Assembly: GCA_040285825.1 (NCBI GenBank)
Contig: JAUPSS010000010.1
Span: 930,001-994,000 of the forward strand
DNA: 64,000 bases
Direction of reading: 5' to 3'
Source: Eukaryota sp. TZLM1-RC
Lineage: Eukaryota; Metamonada: BaSk clade
Part shown: in pieces, positions 31,025-41,907 of the stretch
How the letters are laid out: the number at the start of each line of letters is the position of its first letter
Position numbering within the stretch: position 1 is the first letter of the stretch
The notes under the pieces: model-generated
The model's database searches: none
Told to the model about the DNA's origin: nothing
Seen by the model: the letters and a program-made list of their open reading frames with translations, nothing else
Translations under genes and position numbers: made by a program

Positions 31025-33220
31025 ATGGTTCTGTTCATCAAACATATCTTCATTACGCTTGGACGTTTATTACACCCTAGTGGCCGTCACACTACTTATG
31101 CTGATACTTCTATCTCATCATCTGGTAGTGTGCCATCATCCCCGACAAATACTGATCCCATCAATCGGGAGTCGATACGTACTCTAATCACCACATCTGA
31201 GCTCATTTCTCCTCTCCAAACCGTTCCTTCACTTGACCACCATTCTCACAACACTATTAATGATTCAGCAGGAGTTCAGCTTATATCCTCTCCCAATCCC
31301 ACCCTCTTGGTTACTTGTTCTGGAAATATCTATATGTGGGGAAGTAATCTATATGGTAGAATACTACGAAATGGACCTTATCAGCTATCCATTCCGACAA
31401 AACTTCCATTAGAAAACATCGTCTCTGCCTCTGCCGGAACACATCATTCCCTGGCATTATCACGTGATGGGGCAGTGTTTGGTTGGGGTTTGAACAAGAG
31501 CAACCAATTAAACATGTCAACTGAGGCTGAATTAACAATTACCAAACTTGATATCTCGCTAGATATTGTTTCCCTCTTAGCAGGCTTTCACTGTTCTTTT
31601 GTACTTACCCGATCTGGTCAGGTTTATTATTGGGGAAATCGTCAAGGTTTAACTTTAATTGAAGAATTAAATAATATTGTTTTTATTAATAATCATGAGG
31701 ATAAAATAGCTTGTATTGATTCAGATAGTAATATAGCTATTGTGCAAATTGATTATGATTTCCGTAATTACGAACTCTTACCACTCACTCAAACAAATCA
31801 AACTAATAGGAATTCTATTATTAATGTAAAATCTAAATACTGTTGTTTAAGTAATTCTTATTTATTAGTGATTGATTTAGAAGAAAATATTTGGCTATTC
31901 AAGACTGATTTTAAGTCTTGGAGAGTAATTGAAACAATAAAGGGTATTGCTAAGCCAAAGACTGTAGCAGCAGGTGATGGTTATTTCGCATGTCTCACTA
32001 GTGAAGGTAAAGTTTTCGTTTGGGGTAAGTTATCACGATTGGGAAGTCTAGATGATAACCAATCAGCTGTTGTCAAAGGATTAGCCAATATTGAGGGCAT
32101 TTCCATTGGAAAGGGCTGCTTCTTTGCTTATAACAAGCATTTTGTTTGGGTTATTGGAAGGAATCATCTTGGGAAGTTGGGAACTGGGGATTTTAAGGAT
32201 TTGCCCATGTTTCGCAATGTTTTTGGTTCAGAAATTACTGGCGTTTGGTCGTTTAAAAATACAATTTCTCCTTTTTTGTTTAAAACTCTTTATAATGAGG
32301 TTATGGTTAAATACATCAACTATTTGGAAGGAATGTTTGGTGGTAATGTGTATGTTAAAGCAAGATTCCTCAGTAAAATGGCTTTCAGTAGGAAAACAGT
32401 TTCAATTGCAAAGTTATTGGTTAAATCTAGGTTGAGTGTCACCTTAGTGCCAACAGATATTGATTTAATCCCAGATAGTTTTAAATTGAGATTAATTTTA
32501 AACAAAAAATGTAGTTTTTCAAAGGATAATGTTAAGGAAAATGTAGAAACTCTTTGTCTCAAAACCAATAGTTTAAACAGAGATGATAATATTCTATCCA
32601 TTTTTCCTGGTTTAAAGGAATTATGTATCTCTTCTTTAGCTAATTCTGAACATTGCAGTTTTAATTCCAGTTCTATTTTTTTGAATTTAAAAAATCTACA
32701 AATTTTAGAAATAGATTATCCGATTTCCAATCTACCTCTATTACCCACTTCACTAGTGAAGTTGGTGTTGAAAAGTGGTATCGAGATTTCAGGTCTGAGA
32801 CATTGTGAAGGCCTCAAATACCTTGAAGTTTCTGATTACCGCCTGTCAAGTTTAATAATAAAGGGATGTGTACCACTTCCGCAAACACTTCATTCACTCA
32901 CACTGTGTCTTTCAAGTGATCAAGAATGTGTAGTACATTTACCTAATTTGAAGGAGTTATTTTTAATGGAAGGAATGTTGAGGAAATTTTCTGATGGTTT
33001 TCCTATGCTCAATTTTTTGAGTATAGGGGATCCAAGTGCCAGCATTTTTGGTTCTGAAATTTGTCCCCATTGGTTGCGAAATAATAACTCCATAAAAGAA
33101 GCTTATTCTTTGAAAAATGGATTTTTGGTGAAATTGTCTTCTTCTCCGTACTACATTCAGTTCCCTATTAATAACAAATTACGGAAATTCTTTAAATTGA
33201 GTTTAAATTGTCGTAAATAA
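31025..33220 (+). CDS. RCC1-like repeat / LRR protein, intact paralogue
   Basis: A 731-residue frame. After a Ser-rich leader of about 90 residues come RCC1-like blades: NIYMWGSNLYGRI (~105), HHSLALSRDGAVFGWGLN (~145), CSFVLTRSGQVYYWG (~195), a degenerate middle, ACLTSEGKVFVWGKLSRLG (~325) and VWVIGRNHLGKLGTGD (~375). A helical linker with MVKYINYLEGMFGG (~420) follows, then leucine-rich/FNIP-like repeats at about 505-700 (LPTSLVKLVL). Architecture and linker match the gene at 21001, so the two are paralogues. The RCC1-like fold is a seven-bladed propeller used for protein or chromatin binding; GEF activity cannot be inferred. Retroelement C1 sits directly upstream. Confidence 0.85.
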   Translation: MVLFIKHIFITLGRLLHPSGRHTTYADTSISSSGSVPSSPTNTDPINRESIRTLITTSELISPLQTVPSLDHHSHNTINDSAGVQLISSPNPTLLVTCSGNIYMWGSNLYGRILRNGPYQLSIPTKLPLENIVSASAGTHHSLALSRDGAVFGWGLNKSNQLNMSTEAELTITKLDISLDIVSLLAGFHCSFVLTRSGQVYYWGNRQGLTLIEELNNIVFINNHEDKIACIDSDSNIAIVQIDYDFRNYELLPLTQTNQTNRNSIINVKSKYCCLSNSYLLVIDLEENIWLFKTDFKSWRVIETIKGIAKPKTVAAGDGYFACLTSEGKVFVWGKLSRLGSLDDNQSAVVKGLANIEGISIGKGCFFAYNKHFVWVIGRNHLGKLGTGDFKDLPMFRNVFGSEITGVWSFKNTISPFLFKTLYNEVMVKYINYLEGMFGGNVYVKARFLSKMAFSRKTVSIAKLLVKSRLSVTLVPTDIDLIPDSFKLRLILNKKCSFSKDNVKENVETLCLKTNSLNRDDNILSIFPGLKELCISSLANSEHCSFNSSSIFLNLKNLQILEIDYPISNLPLLPTSLVKLVLKSGIEISGLRHCEGLKYLEVSDYRLSSLIIKGCVPLPQTLHSLTLCLSSDQECVVHLPNLKELFLMEGMLRKFSDGFPMLNFLSIGDPSASIFGSEICPHWLRNNNSIKEAYSLKNGFLVKLSSSPYYIQFPINNKLRKFFKLSLNCRK

Positions 33221-33753
33221 GCAATACCTTCTGCTAATTAAAAGTAAAATGAGACCAATTTGTGTATTTACAAGTGTAATTTCTGACACTGCCGAACTTT
33301 TCTATTGTTTCAAAAAATTGGTATAGCCTCCTTTTGATTGATTCATTGAAATTTGAAACTGATTATTCGAATTTCCATTGATACAATATATAAAGTGAAT
33401 AAATAAATAAATAAAAGAATTGTTCTTTCGTCTTTTGACAAACAGAATGTTTAACTTGTTTGCAAGCTTATCGAAATGAACAATGGGTTGGTTGATTAAT
33501 GTTACAATGATATATTTCAATGACCTATTTTGGCTACTGAAAGTGTAAGGTTCAGTTGTTGTTTACAAATCTGTAAAGGTGGAGTGGGATTTCATCATTG
33601 AAGATTATGTCATACTTAAGTGTCATTCATAACATCCGGGTTTCGCTCAAATGCTCATTGATGGTATAATGGTAGCTAATATGACAGGTAAGCATGACGA
33701 AAAACCCTTCAAATATTTTGTTTCATCATTCATTATCTCATCTTCATTTTCCA
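33221..33753. other. intergenic with promoter region of the RING gene
   Basis: The last ~60 bp (33690-33753) align with the sequence upstream of the inverted copy near 41908-41970, including AAATATTTTGTTTCA, so the duplication includes some of the 5' flank. Nothing else recognised. Confidence 0.5.
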
Positions 33754-35796
33754 ATGTCTCACCTAGAATGCGGAATATGCCTTCAGATCATGGAGCAACC
33801 GACTACGCTACCTTGTGGCCATAGCTTCTGTCGTGATCGATGTCTGTTGCCCTCAAAGAAGCATAACTCCACCTGTCCTCAATGCCGCGAGGAAATTCCA
33901 TCGATGTGTCACCGTATCAATATCACTTTGCGCGACATCATTGAATCCTCCACTCAACACTCTCCTGAACCTCAACTCTGTAAAGGATGTGAAGATGCTG
34001 CTGCCACCCTCTTCTGCTCTGATTGCGATTCTTCGTTCTGTAAGAACTGTTCTGATCAAGCTCATACCCTGAAGCTGTTCCAGTCCCATAACATCGTACC
34101 CCTATCCGAACGCTCCAATGTCTCCTTGCCAAAATGCCCTCACCATAAGGGTAAGCAAATCGAGCATTATTGCACCAAGTGCAAGGTTGCTCTCTGCGAT
34201 TCATGTGGCTTGCTCCAAGGCCACTCACTTCACCACGAAGCTCTTGTTTCTTTTTCGCAAGCCAAGGAAGCCTTCACAAAGCAAATCGAAGAGTTTCAAG
34301 CCAAGGCTTCTACTATTACCCCCTTGGTAGCTCAATCAGGGGATAAAGTAGAATCTGTCGTGAGGGAAACCCTCAATCAATCCCAATCAATTCTTCATGA
34401 TTTGATTGGTGATTTGATTAGACAGTCAGGCACCAAACTTCAGCAGTTTGAGTCCTCAAATACTGTTGAAGAATCACTTGCTTTTGATGGTTCTGCCAAG
34501 GAAAGAGCTCAAGAAGAGATTCAAAAGATTTATAATGTAGTTGATGAATTTAAATCTAGTTTATTTTCTTGTTTTGATAATTTAGAATCTGAAACTATTG
34601 GTTTTAAGCTATCTTTATTAAAATTACTTGGCAAGGAGTTGATTGATGTTGACAAGCTGAATATTTCAAAAAGAGCTCAAGAACTTGTCTTTGCTGCCCA
34701 AATTGGTCAAGATTGTGTCCCTCCAAGAGATGAAATTGATGAATTAATTCATCTTGAAATTGATTTGGAATTAAAACAAAAATTAATTATCAATTTTGTC
34801 ACAAATTCAAAATCAATTAATGTTTCAGATTTTATTTGGCTCTTTAACCTTGAATCTAATTTAGTTTCTAATATTGATTTTGATTTGGTTATTTCTAAAT
34901 TGGAATTTGGTAGGGTTTCCAATCAAGAATTTATTAATGTTGTTAATTTTGCAATTCAACATTCTAATTCTTTGTTATTAAGCAAGGTTATTGATAATTA
35001 TTCATTTGAATTATTTCCAGAATTACCAACTATTCCAAGTAATTTATTATCAAACATCACTTTAACAAATTCTTTAAATAAAACAAAAGAAGAATGGTTG
35101 GAGAAGGTAATTAAAAAGAATTGTTCAAGGGACAATATTGGTGAAATTTCCAGAAATTTATTAGGAAGGGAATTGATAATCAAACCAATTAGTGTTGGGG
35201 TTTGGGTTTATTCAGGTCACATTAACGACCTAACCACCAAGCTTAATAAAGGTTTAACTGAAAATTGGGGGGATTTAGAAGTTGTTATTAATTCAAGTGG
35301 TAACGACATCAACAATTACAACGAACTTGAACCTTTTGATGTGGTGGTTTTGTCTCCTTACCATGTCTCTTGTCCCGGCCAATACCTAAACCAGCTGTTA
35401 GAAGCTGGTCAAGGTTTGGTATTGTTCAACTGGAATCCACAAAAAAGTCCCCAAGGGTTTAATTACTCTTGCTTTAGTGAGGGTAAATGGAGTAACCTTG
35501 GATCACAACAAAACATTGTTAAAACAAAGTCAAATGACCCAATATTCACAAATGTCAACTCTTTTGCTGTTCCTAATGCTCGTAAAGATGCCCAACTTGT
35601 CAATGGAACCTTGTTGGCAAGTGTGTCTAATGGAAGTCCTTTAATTGCAAAGAATGAAATAGAACAAGGTAGAATGGTGGAGTTTGGTTGTGTTTATTGG
35701 AGTAGTGATCTTAATAGTAGTTCTGGCTGGCAAAGCTCAACTGATGGTCACAGGTTGATTGCCAATTCTATTGTATGGGCTAGTAAAGGGATTTAG
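33754..35796 (+). CDS. RING / B-box / coiled-coil protein with GATase-like C-terminus, copy 1
   Basis: I choose the ATG at 33754 (MSHLECG) because the paralogue starts there; the frame is open back to 33694. The product has 680 residues. A RING finger lies at residues 6-45 (CGIC, CGH, CRDRC, CPQC). Two B-box-type fingers follow (CKGC...CSDC...CKNC and CPHH...CTKC...CDSC), then a helical region. This is a TRIM-like E3 ubiquitin ligase arrangement. The C-terminal ~200 residues (479-680) have an alpha/beta pattern with FDVVVLSPY, EAGQGLVLFNW, DPIFTNVNSF and HRLIANSIVWA, as in ThuA/class I glutamine-amidotransferase-like folds; I see no Cys-His-Glu triad, so a binding role is likelier. The substrate is unknown. 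Confidence 0.82.
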   Translation: MSHLECGICLQIMEQPTTLPCGHSFCRDRCLLPSKKHNSTCPQCREEIPSMCHRINITLRDIIESSTQHSPEPQLCKGCEDAAATLFCSDCDSSFCKNCSDQAHTLKLFQSHNIVPLSERSNVSLPKCPHHKGKQIEHYCTKCKVALCDSCGLLQGHSLHHEALVSFSQAKEAFTKQIEEFQAKASTITPLVAQSGDKVESVVRETLNQSQSILHDLIGDLIRQSGTKLQQFESSNTVEESLAFDGSAKERAQEEIQKIYNVVDEFKSSLFSCFDNLESETIGFKLSLLKLLGKELIDVDKLNISKRAQELVFAAQIGQDCVPPRDEIDELIHLEIDLELKQKLIINFVTNSKSINVSDFIWLFNLESNLVSNIDFDLVISKLEFGRVSNQEFINVVNFAIQHSNSLLLSKVIDNYSFELFPELPTIPSNLLSNITLTNSLNKTKEEWLEKVIKKNCSRDNIGEISRNLLGRELIIKPISVGVWVYSGHINDLTTKLNKGLTENWGDLEVVINSSGNDINNYNELEPFDVVVLSPYHVSCPGQYLNQLLEAGQGLVLFNWNPQKSPQGFNYSCFSEGKWSNLGSQQNIVKTKSNDPIFTNVNSFAVPNARKDAQLVNGTLLASVSNGSPLIAKNEIEQGRMVEFGCVYWSSDLNSSSGWQSSTDGHRLIANSIVWASKGI

Positions 35797-36057
35797 TTTG
35801 TAAATAAATTGGTTTTTGTGACATGTTTTTGACGTGTTTAATTGATTAATTTAATTTATTTAATTGATTAATTTTGACAGTTGTGATTTTCCAAGTATCA
35901 AGATTTATTTTCAATTACTTATAATTGAAATATTTCATGTGTAACCGTTTATTAAAAAAGAATTTCGTCAGGTTTTGTTAAGTTTCTATTTAACATTGTA
36001 GAGTAAAGAATTTTATACAGAATAAACTTTAATATTTCAATATTTGGGACAAGTTAT
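35797..36057. other. convergent intergenic spacer
   Basis: Between converging stops. The first ~25 bp match the flank after the other RING copy; a TTTAATTGATTAATTT repeat follows. Nothing else seen. Confidence 0.45.
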
Positions 36058-38601
36058 TTATTTAATCCACTGTAATTGTTCTTGAATGGCATCAAGACCT
36101 TCAACTCTAAGTAAACTCAGTCCTGGCAGTCCTTTCTGGTTACTCTCAATCTGCTCGTAGTAATCACCATCTAATTTGATTGACTTGACTGGTATCACAT
36201 CAGGAAACATTTTTTGCTCATCCAACCAATCAATATCCACAGAATTTGACCTTGCTAATTGATGAATTAAAGAGTAGCCAGCACATAAATCCTCAAAAAA
36301 CTCAATAGAACTATCAGATTTAGAATCAGAAGTGAAACAAAATTCATCACCAGAATCACTAATCATTTCCAACTGATTGCAATCACTTTCCGTTTCAGAA
36401 TCTAACTCTCTGACCCCAATGGAGTCTTCACTACTTACTACAATGATCTCTTCTTCAAAGTCAGCCTCTTCCTCGGAAGGTGTCGATGTTAACTGGTCAA
36501 TCAAAGGATTGATTGATTGTCGAATGATGTGAATCAGTGGATCTTCGAAATTTTGATAAAAAGGTTCCAAATTTTTAACATAATCATCCTTTGACATAAC
36601 ATTGAGCTCTTTTACAGCTGGCAATTCATCAACCTCAATCACTTCATCTACATTTACAAATTTAAATACCTGCTTTGTATTGTCAGTGTTAGTGACAGGA
36701 TTCGCCATTGAACTGAATAATAAAGGAGATTGAACCAAAGTCTTTCCTATTAGGGAAAGTAAATCATTTGATTTTGCTTCATCTATATCATAAAGATTTA
36801 GTATGGTATCCTTCACATCCAAATCCTTCATCAGATCAGATACACTCTTCAAAACCTTATCTCTAAACCTATGATCATTGCCAGCTTCTAAAAAGTCGCA
36901 GAAAGCGGAGAACCCAAGCCCCAAACGATGGTAAGCTTTACCTCTTCTGAATAGACACTTCTCGACTAATTGACCTTGGCCTAGAAACAGGCCCCTAGAT
37001 GCATAACTAACTGCTGCTGGGTAGTTCCCCAAACGAAGGAAACATTCGCTAATGTTACTAAGAAACATTCTTCGTTGGTCTAATTCAGGACAAGGACACT
37101 TCCAAAATCCGTATAAATACTCATGAAGAGCATCATTATATCTACCCTTTCTAAACAAGTCATTACCCTTTGCTCGGAGTTCAGAGGCTACTGCTAATGA
37201 AGTAGATGTCTGTTCGAGTTCTGGTTCGTTATCAAATGCAATGTCCTTCCATTTAGCTATTTTAGACAAATATTGTTTTTTAGAAGCCAATTTCCACCAA
37301 GAAAAAGATCGTTGGTAGTACCTGAATAAATGTCGTTCAAAGTTGTTTAAACATTCCAAAGGATTTACCTTGAATAACAAACTCAACGCAGCTTCTCCAA
37401 CCACACAACCACTGTACAGAGCCCAAAACACTGAGGGAATTGGGGGTTCTGGCTTATCAATTAAATTCTCTGTGAATAAAGATTCTAAAGTGTCAATGGC
37501 GGCTGAGAAAACTCCTAATGATTTGAAAGTTGATGAAATCTCAGGATGAGAGGAGATCAAAAAGTTGCAAATTCTGAGCGAGTCAAGGGAAGTCGCAGGA
37601 CATCTGATCAGAGAAGCTAAATGTGGAATAATTCCTGACTGATGAACAATCAACATCACGTCATGTGATTGCTTTGATCGATTAAGCGTCAAGAGAAATC
37701 TCGAGAAAATCGACAATGATATCGACAAAACAGACCAATTATAGGGGACAACACAACATGACCTGGAAAAATTCTTTAAATAAAACAAAATAGAATTTAC
37801 ATCAACTGATTTTAAATTAATTGAATCCCGCGTCATAATGTTGAGTAACGCCAGAGTTTGATCTTTGAAATCTACCAAAAACTCCAAAGCATGGGCTCTC
37901 AGAAAGCAAGAATCTAGCAAAGAATTAAGTCCTGTAGGTGGGTCTGTGAGGTAATTTGAAAAGGTATCTGTGAAGAAGGTTTTGTGGTGTGGTGAGGCCT
38001 TGGATGGGTCAAAAAACACGTCATAAAGAACCTTGATTGGGGAAGTGATTAGGGAGTTAATAACTGTGTCAACAAGGCCTGATTTGATTGCCAGTCGCCT
38101 CAGCAGTCGTTGATCTGATGAAAAACAAAATAAAGCCCTGAGTGCCACTCTTTCTTCTACCCATGAATGAACCCCTCTGGCTAGCTTCACCAGTTCATCT
38201 GGAGCACCTGTATCCCAGATACGAGGAAGCGCACAGCTAGGGGCACAGGAGAAGCAACCATCAAGAACCGAAGCTGCGTAGAAAGAGAGGAGGGGGTAAG
38301 AAGGGTCTGATGTAGGATGTGAGTTGGTACGGCGAAGGATACGGACACAAGATTCTACTGTGCCTGCTTCTACAAGGAATTCAATCTTACATGAACAAGA
38401 ACAGCCACCAACCATCTCAACGAGTGTGTGAAGGGTTTGTTCAATTTCCTTGGTATCAGCTTGATGGAGGGAGTGGAGATGTTGGCGCATCCTGTTGCAG
38501 TTACGTACATTATCAGGATGTTCAAGGAAGTCACGAAGATAAGAGGGTAACTCATCAGGTTTTATAGCATTTGAAGTACAACCAGGATGTGAACACGACA
38601 T
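36058..38601 (-). CDS. armadillo-like / TPR protein with Hsp70-Hsp90-type carboxylate clamp
   Basis: An 847-residue frame starting MSCSHPGCTS. Residues about 30-440 are helical and Leu/Ser-rich, resembling armadillo or HEAT repeats (for example LVEMVGGCSCSCKIEFLVEAG and ARGVHSWVEERVALRALF). Three TPR motifs lie at about 457-573. The five carboxylate-clamp residues of Hop/CHIP-type TPRs appear to be present: Lys and Asn in RAKGNDLF, Asn in SNISECF, Lys and Arg in EKCLFRRG. This predicts binding to the EEVD tails of Hsp70 or Hsp90. The acidic C-terminal tail (about 687-777) is rich in Glu, Asp and Ser. UNC45-type co-chaperones have TPR before ARM; here the order is reversed. The gene lies between the two inverted RING genes. 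Confidence 0.78.
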   Translation of the reverse strand: MSCSHPGCTSNAIKPDELPSYLRDFLEHPDNVRNCNRMRQHLHSLHQADTKEIEQTLHTLVEMVGGCSCSCKIEFLVEAGTVESCVRILRRTNSHPTSDPSYPLLSFYAASVLDGCFSCAPSCALPRIWDTGAPDELVKLARGVHSWVEERVALRALFCFSSDQRLLRRLAIKSGLVDTVINSLITSPIKVLYDVFFDPSKASPHHKTFFTDTFSNYLTDPPTGLNSLLDSCFLRAHALEFLVDFKDQTLALLNIMTRDSINLKSVDVNSILFYLKNFSRSCCVVPYNWSVLSISLSIFSRFLLTLNRSKQSHDVMLIVHQSGIIPHLASLIRCPATSLDSLRICNFLISSHPEISSTFKSLGVFSAAIDTLESLFTENLIDKPEPPIPSVFWALYSGCVVGEAALSLLFKVNPLECLNNFERHLFRYYQRSFSWWKLASKKQYLSKIAKWKDIAFDNEPELEQTSTSLAVASELRAKGNDLFRKGRYNDALHEYLYGFWKCPCPELDQRRMFLSNISECFLRLGNYPAAVSYASRGLFLGQGQLVEKCLFRRGKAYHRLGLGFSAFCDFLEAGNDHRFRDKVLKSVSDLMKDLDVKDTILNLYDIDEAKSNDLLSLIGKTLVQSPLLFSSMANPVTNTDNTKQVFKFVNVDEVIEVDELPAVKELNVMSKDDYVKNLEPFYQNFEDPLIHIIRQSINPLIDQLTSTPSEEEADFEEEIIVVSSEDSIGVRELDSETESDCNQLEMISDSGDEFCFTSDSKSDSSIEFFEDLCAGYSLIHQLARSNSVDIDWLDEQKMFPDVIPVKSIKLDGDYYEQIESNQKGLPGLSLLRVEGLDAIQEQLQWIK

Positions 38602-38654
38602 TTAGTTATAAGCTATTGAAAGGGTAGCGAAATGTTGGAAAATCCTGAATGATT

Positions 38655-39545
38655 TAATGTTTTCTTTTGCCAATTTTGTTGAAAAATTCTTCAAAACATA
38701 CAGTTGCTTCCCTCAGAATCGTTAAGTCACCTATAAGAACAACATCATCGATATAAACAATCATTTTTAAGGAAGGAAACATTGCTTGAATTTGTAATAA
38801 AATTGGATGAATGGCCTGACAAAACAAAAGGGCTCCTTGCTTAACACCACTGAATGATTTCAGAATAGAATCAGCAAAATTCAAATCCGAATTTGTGCTA
38901 AAAGATGTATGAATATTTGGTAGGAAGAAATTCAACAAAGCATCATGAATACTGCAACGATGAATTGAATAAAAGGCATTACTAACAAACATTGGATTCA
39001 CTTTGATTAAATAGAACATCTGTAGCAAACACTGCTGAAGCAACTTCATCAGTGGTATTGATTCCGTGTTGGAAGGCAACAAAATTTGTTTTCTTTTTCT
39101 TTGAATCTATTCAAAGAGTAAGCTGAACATTTTGCTCAAACCTTCAGAAACTGCAATTAGACGAACATTCTTTTTTGAATTTTTGACAATTGCAGACAAA
39201 TGTGAACATCTTAATTCTTCAGGGTATTTGAGCTGGCCCGATGAAACTACTAAAAAAAGCTTGTAATATTAAACAATCTTCAAACGAAATTACCGCAGCT
39301 TTGATATGATCTAAAGAAAGACCAGAAAGACTTACAGACCTTCCTCGTGGAATTTTTGACTGTCAAAAAATCTTCTGATGTAATCAATGAATGGCATTCC
39401 CAATAATTTCCATAATAATTTCGATCTGGTAGTGGATCTTCAAATGGATGTAGGTTTTTGAGTTTTTCTGCGGTTTCTTGATTATTGGGATCTTTGACTT
39501 CTTGAGTTAAAGTAGACAATAAATTCATTTTCACAATTACCACAA
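38655..39545 (-). mobile_element. diverged family A-like RT remnant (A8)
   Basis: Minus-strand pieces 39543-39280 (with LHPFEDPLPDRNYYGNYW) and 39082-38654 (SNAFYSI, VKQGALLFC, VYIDDVVLIGD) align to the RT N-terminal and central parts of A1. DPLGP after KQG is deleted and YMDD has become YIDD, and there are several frame breaks. It ends about 55 bp upstream of the ATG of the ARM/TPR gene and runs in the same direction. Confidence 0.75.
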
Positions 39546-39870
39546 CTTTCTAAGTGTTTTTATTGCTTCATTTTTAAAATTAATAAAAAAATTTTATTTT
39601 AAAAATGCACAATACAGGCAGTACCACACAAAAATCCTGTGCTAACACAAGGTATCTACAAGAAGAACACCACGGGGCATTAAGCAACAATTATAGTTTG
39701 TTGAAAGTTTTTATATTCATCTATTGATACCTAGTCAAATGGTACTCATCGTGCCGACCACTAAATACATTGACATCCGCAATCAAAGAGGACTTGCTGA
39801 TCACCTGCTAGCGGAAAGAAAGATATTGAAAATGTTTGAAATACACCTCAAAAACCAATTGATTTACAAA
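39546..39870. other. short intergenic, nothing recognised
   Basis: About 325 bp between A8 and the 3' end of RING copy 2; the last ~25 bp belong to the duplicated 3' flank. Confidence 0.4.
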
Positions 39871-41907
39871 CTAAATCCCTTTACTAGCCCATACAATAGA
39901 ATTGGCAAACAACCTGTGACCATCAGTTGAGCTTTGCCAGCCAGCAGAATCAACATCACTGCTCCAACCAACGCAACCAAACTCCACAATTCTACCTTGT
40001 CCTATTTCATTCTTTGCAATCAAAGGACTTCCATTAGACACACTTGCCAACAAGGTTCCATTGACAAGTTGGGCATCTTTACGCACCCAAGGAACAGCAA
40101 AAGAGTTGACATTTGTGAATATTGGGTCATTTGCCTTTGTTTTAACCATGTTATGTTGTGATCCAAGCCTAGTCCATTCACCCCCACTAAAGCAAGAGTA
40201 ATTAAACCCTTGGGGGCTTGATGATGAACAGAAGGTTAACAATACCAAACCCTTACCAGCTTCTAAAAGCTGGTTTAGGTATCGGCCGGGACAATTGAAA
40301 CATTGAGACAACACCACCACATCAAAGGGTTCAAGTTCGTTGTAATTGTTGATGACCTTACTTCTCCAATTAATAACAACTTCTAAATCCCCCCAATTTT
40401 CAGTTAAACCTTTATTAAGCTTGGTGGTTAGGTCGTTTATGCGATGTGGATTAACCCAAACCCCAACACTAATTTTGGTCATCAATTCCCTTCCTAATAA
40501 ATTTCTGGAAATTTCACCAATATTGTCCCTTGAACAATTCTTTTTAATTACCTTCTCCAACCATTCTTCTTTTCTTTTATTTAAAGAATTTGTTAAAGTG
40601 ATATTTGATAATAAATTACTTGGAATAGTTGGTAATTCTGGAACTATTTCAAATGAATAATTATCAATAACCTTGCTTAATAACAAAGAATTAGAATGTT
40701 GAATTGCAAAATTAACAACATTAATAAATTCTTGATTGGAAAACCTACCAAATTCCAATTTAGCAATAACTAAATCAAAATCAATATTGGAAACTAAATT
40801 AGACTCAAGGTTAAAGAGCCAAATAAAATCTGAAACATTAATTGATTTTGAATTATTGATAAAATTAATAATTAATTTTTGTTTTAATTCAAAATCAATA
40901 TCAAGAGGAATTAATTCATCAATTTCATCTCTTGAAGGGACACAATCTTGACCAATTTGGGCAGCAAAGACAAGTTCTTGAGCTCTTTTTGAAATATTCA
41001 GCTTGTCAACATCAATCAACTGCTTACCAAGTAATTTACCTAATAAAGATAGCTTAAAACCAATAGTTTCAGATTCTAAATTATCAAAACAAGAAAATAA
41101 AATAGTTTTAAATTCATCAACTACATTATAAATCTTTTGAATCTCTTCTTGAGCTCTTTCCTTGGCAGCACCATCAAAAGCAAGTGATTCTTCAACAGTA
41201 TTTGAGGATTCCAACTGTTGAAGTTTGGTGCCTGACTGTCTAATCAAATCACCAACAAAATCATGAAGAATTGATTTGGATTGATTGAGGGTTTCCCTCA
41301 CGACAGATTCTACTTTATCCCCGGATTGAACTACTAAGGGGGTAATGGTGGAAGCTCTGGCCTGAAACTCTTGAATTTGCTTTGTGAAGGCTTCCTTGGC
41401 TTGTGAAAAAGAAACAAGAGCTTCATGGTGAAGTGAGTGGCCTTGGAGCAAGCCACATGAATCACAGAGAGCAACCTTGCACTTGGTGCAATAATGCTCG
41501 ATTTGCTTAGCCTTATGGTGAGGACATTTTGGTAGGGAGACATTGGAGCGTTCGGAGAGGGGTACAATGTTGTGGGATTGGAACAGCTTCAGAGTGTGAG
41601 CTTGATCAGAACAGTTCTTACAGAACGAAGAATCGCAATCAGAGCAGAAGAGGGTGGCAGGAGCTTCCTCACATCCTTTGCAGAGTTGAGATTCGGGAGA
41701 ATGTTGAGAGGAGGATTCAATGATATCTCGCAGAGTAATATTGATACGGTGAGACATTGATGGAATCTCCTCGCGGCATTGAGGACAGGTGGAGTTATGC
41801 TTCTTTGAGGGCAACAGACATCGATCACGACAGAAGCTATGACCACAAGGGAGCGTAGTCGGTTGCTCCATGATATGAAGGCATATTCCACATTCTAGGT
41901 GAGACAT
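39871..41907 (-). CDS. RING / B-box / coiled-coil protein with GATase-like C-terminus, copy 2
   Basis: A 678-residue protein nearly identical to copy 1 throughout the RING, B-box and coiled-coil parts, with most changes in the GATase-like C-terminal domain (for example RSKVINNYN versus SGNDINNYN). It is inverted relative to copy 1, forming arms of about 2.05 kb around a 4-kb spacer. Both copies remain fully open, so both are probably functional. The start MSHLECG is fixed by the homology ending upstream. The enzymatic inference (E3 ligase) rests on the RING and B-boxes as for copy 1. Confidence 0.82.
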   Translation of the reverse strand: MSHLECGICLHIMEQPTTLPCGHSFCRDRCLLPSKKHNSTCPQCREEIPSMSHRINITLRDIIESSSQHSPESQLCKGCEEAPATLFCSDCDSSFCKNCSDQAHTLKLFQSHNIVPLSERSNVSLPKCPHHKAKQIEHYCTKCKVALCDSCGLLQGHSLHHEALVSFSQAKEAFTKQIQEFQARASTITPLVVQSGDKVESVVRETLNQSKSILHDFVGDLIRQSGTKLQQLESSNTVEESLAFDGAAKERAQEEIQKIYNVVDEFKTILFSCFDNLESETIGFKLSLLGKLLGKQLIDVDKLNISKRAQELVFAAQIGQDCVPSRDEIDELIPLDIDFELKQKLIINFINNSKSINVSDFIWLFNLESNLVSNIDFDLVIAKLEFGRFSNQEFINVVNFAIQHSNSLLLSKVIDNYSFEIVPELPTIPSNLLSNITLTNSLNKRKEEWLEKVIKKNCSRDNIGEISRNLLGRELMTKISVGVWVNPHRINDLTTKLNKGLTENWGDLEVVINWRSKVINNYNELEPFDVVVLSQCFNCPGRYLNQLLEAGKGLVLLTFCSSSSPQGFNYSCFSGGEWTRLGSQHNMVKTKANDPIFTNVNSFAVPWVRKDAQLVNGTLLASVSNGSPLIAKNEIGQGRIVEFGCVGWSSDVDSAGWQSSTDGHRLFANSIVWASKGI

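Noticed and set aside
33815-34330. Overlapping ORFs in both directions inside the RING genes
   Set aside because: Shadows of the conserved RING and B-box coding frame; the same shadows occur in copy 2.
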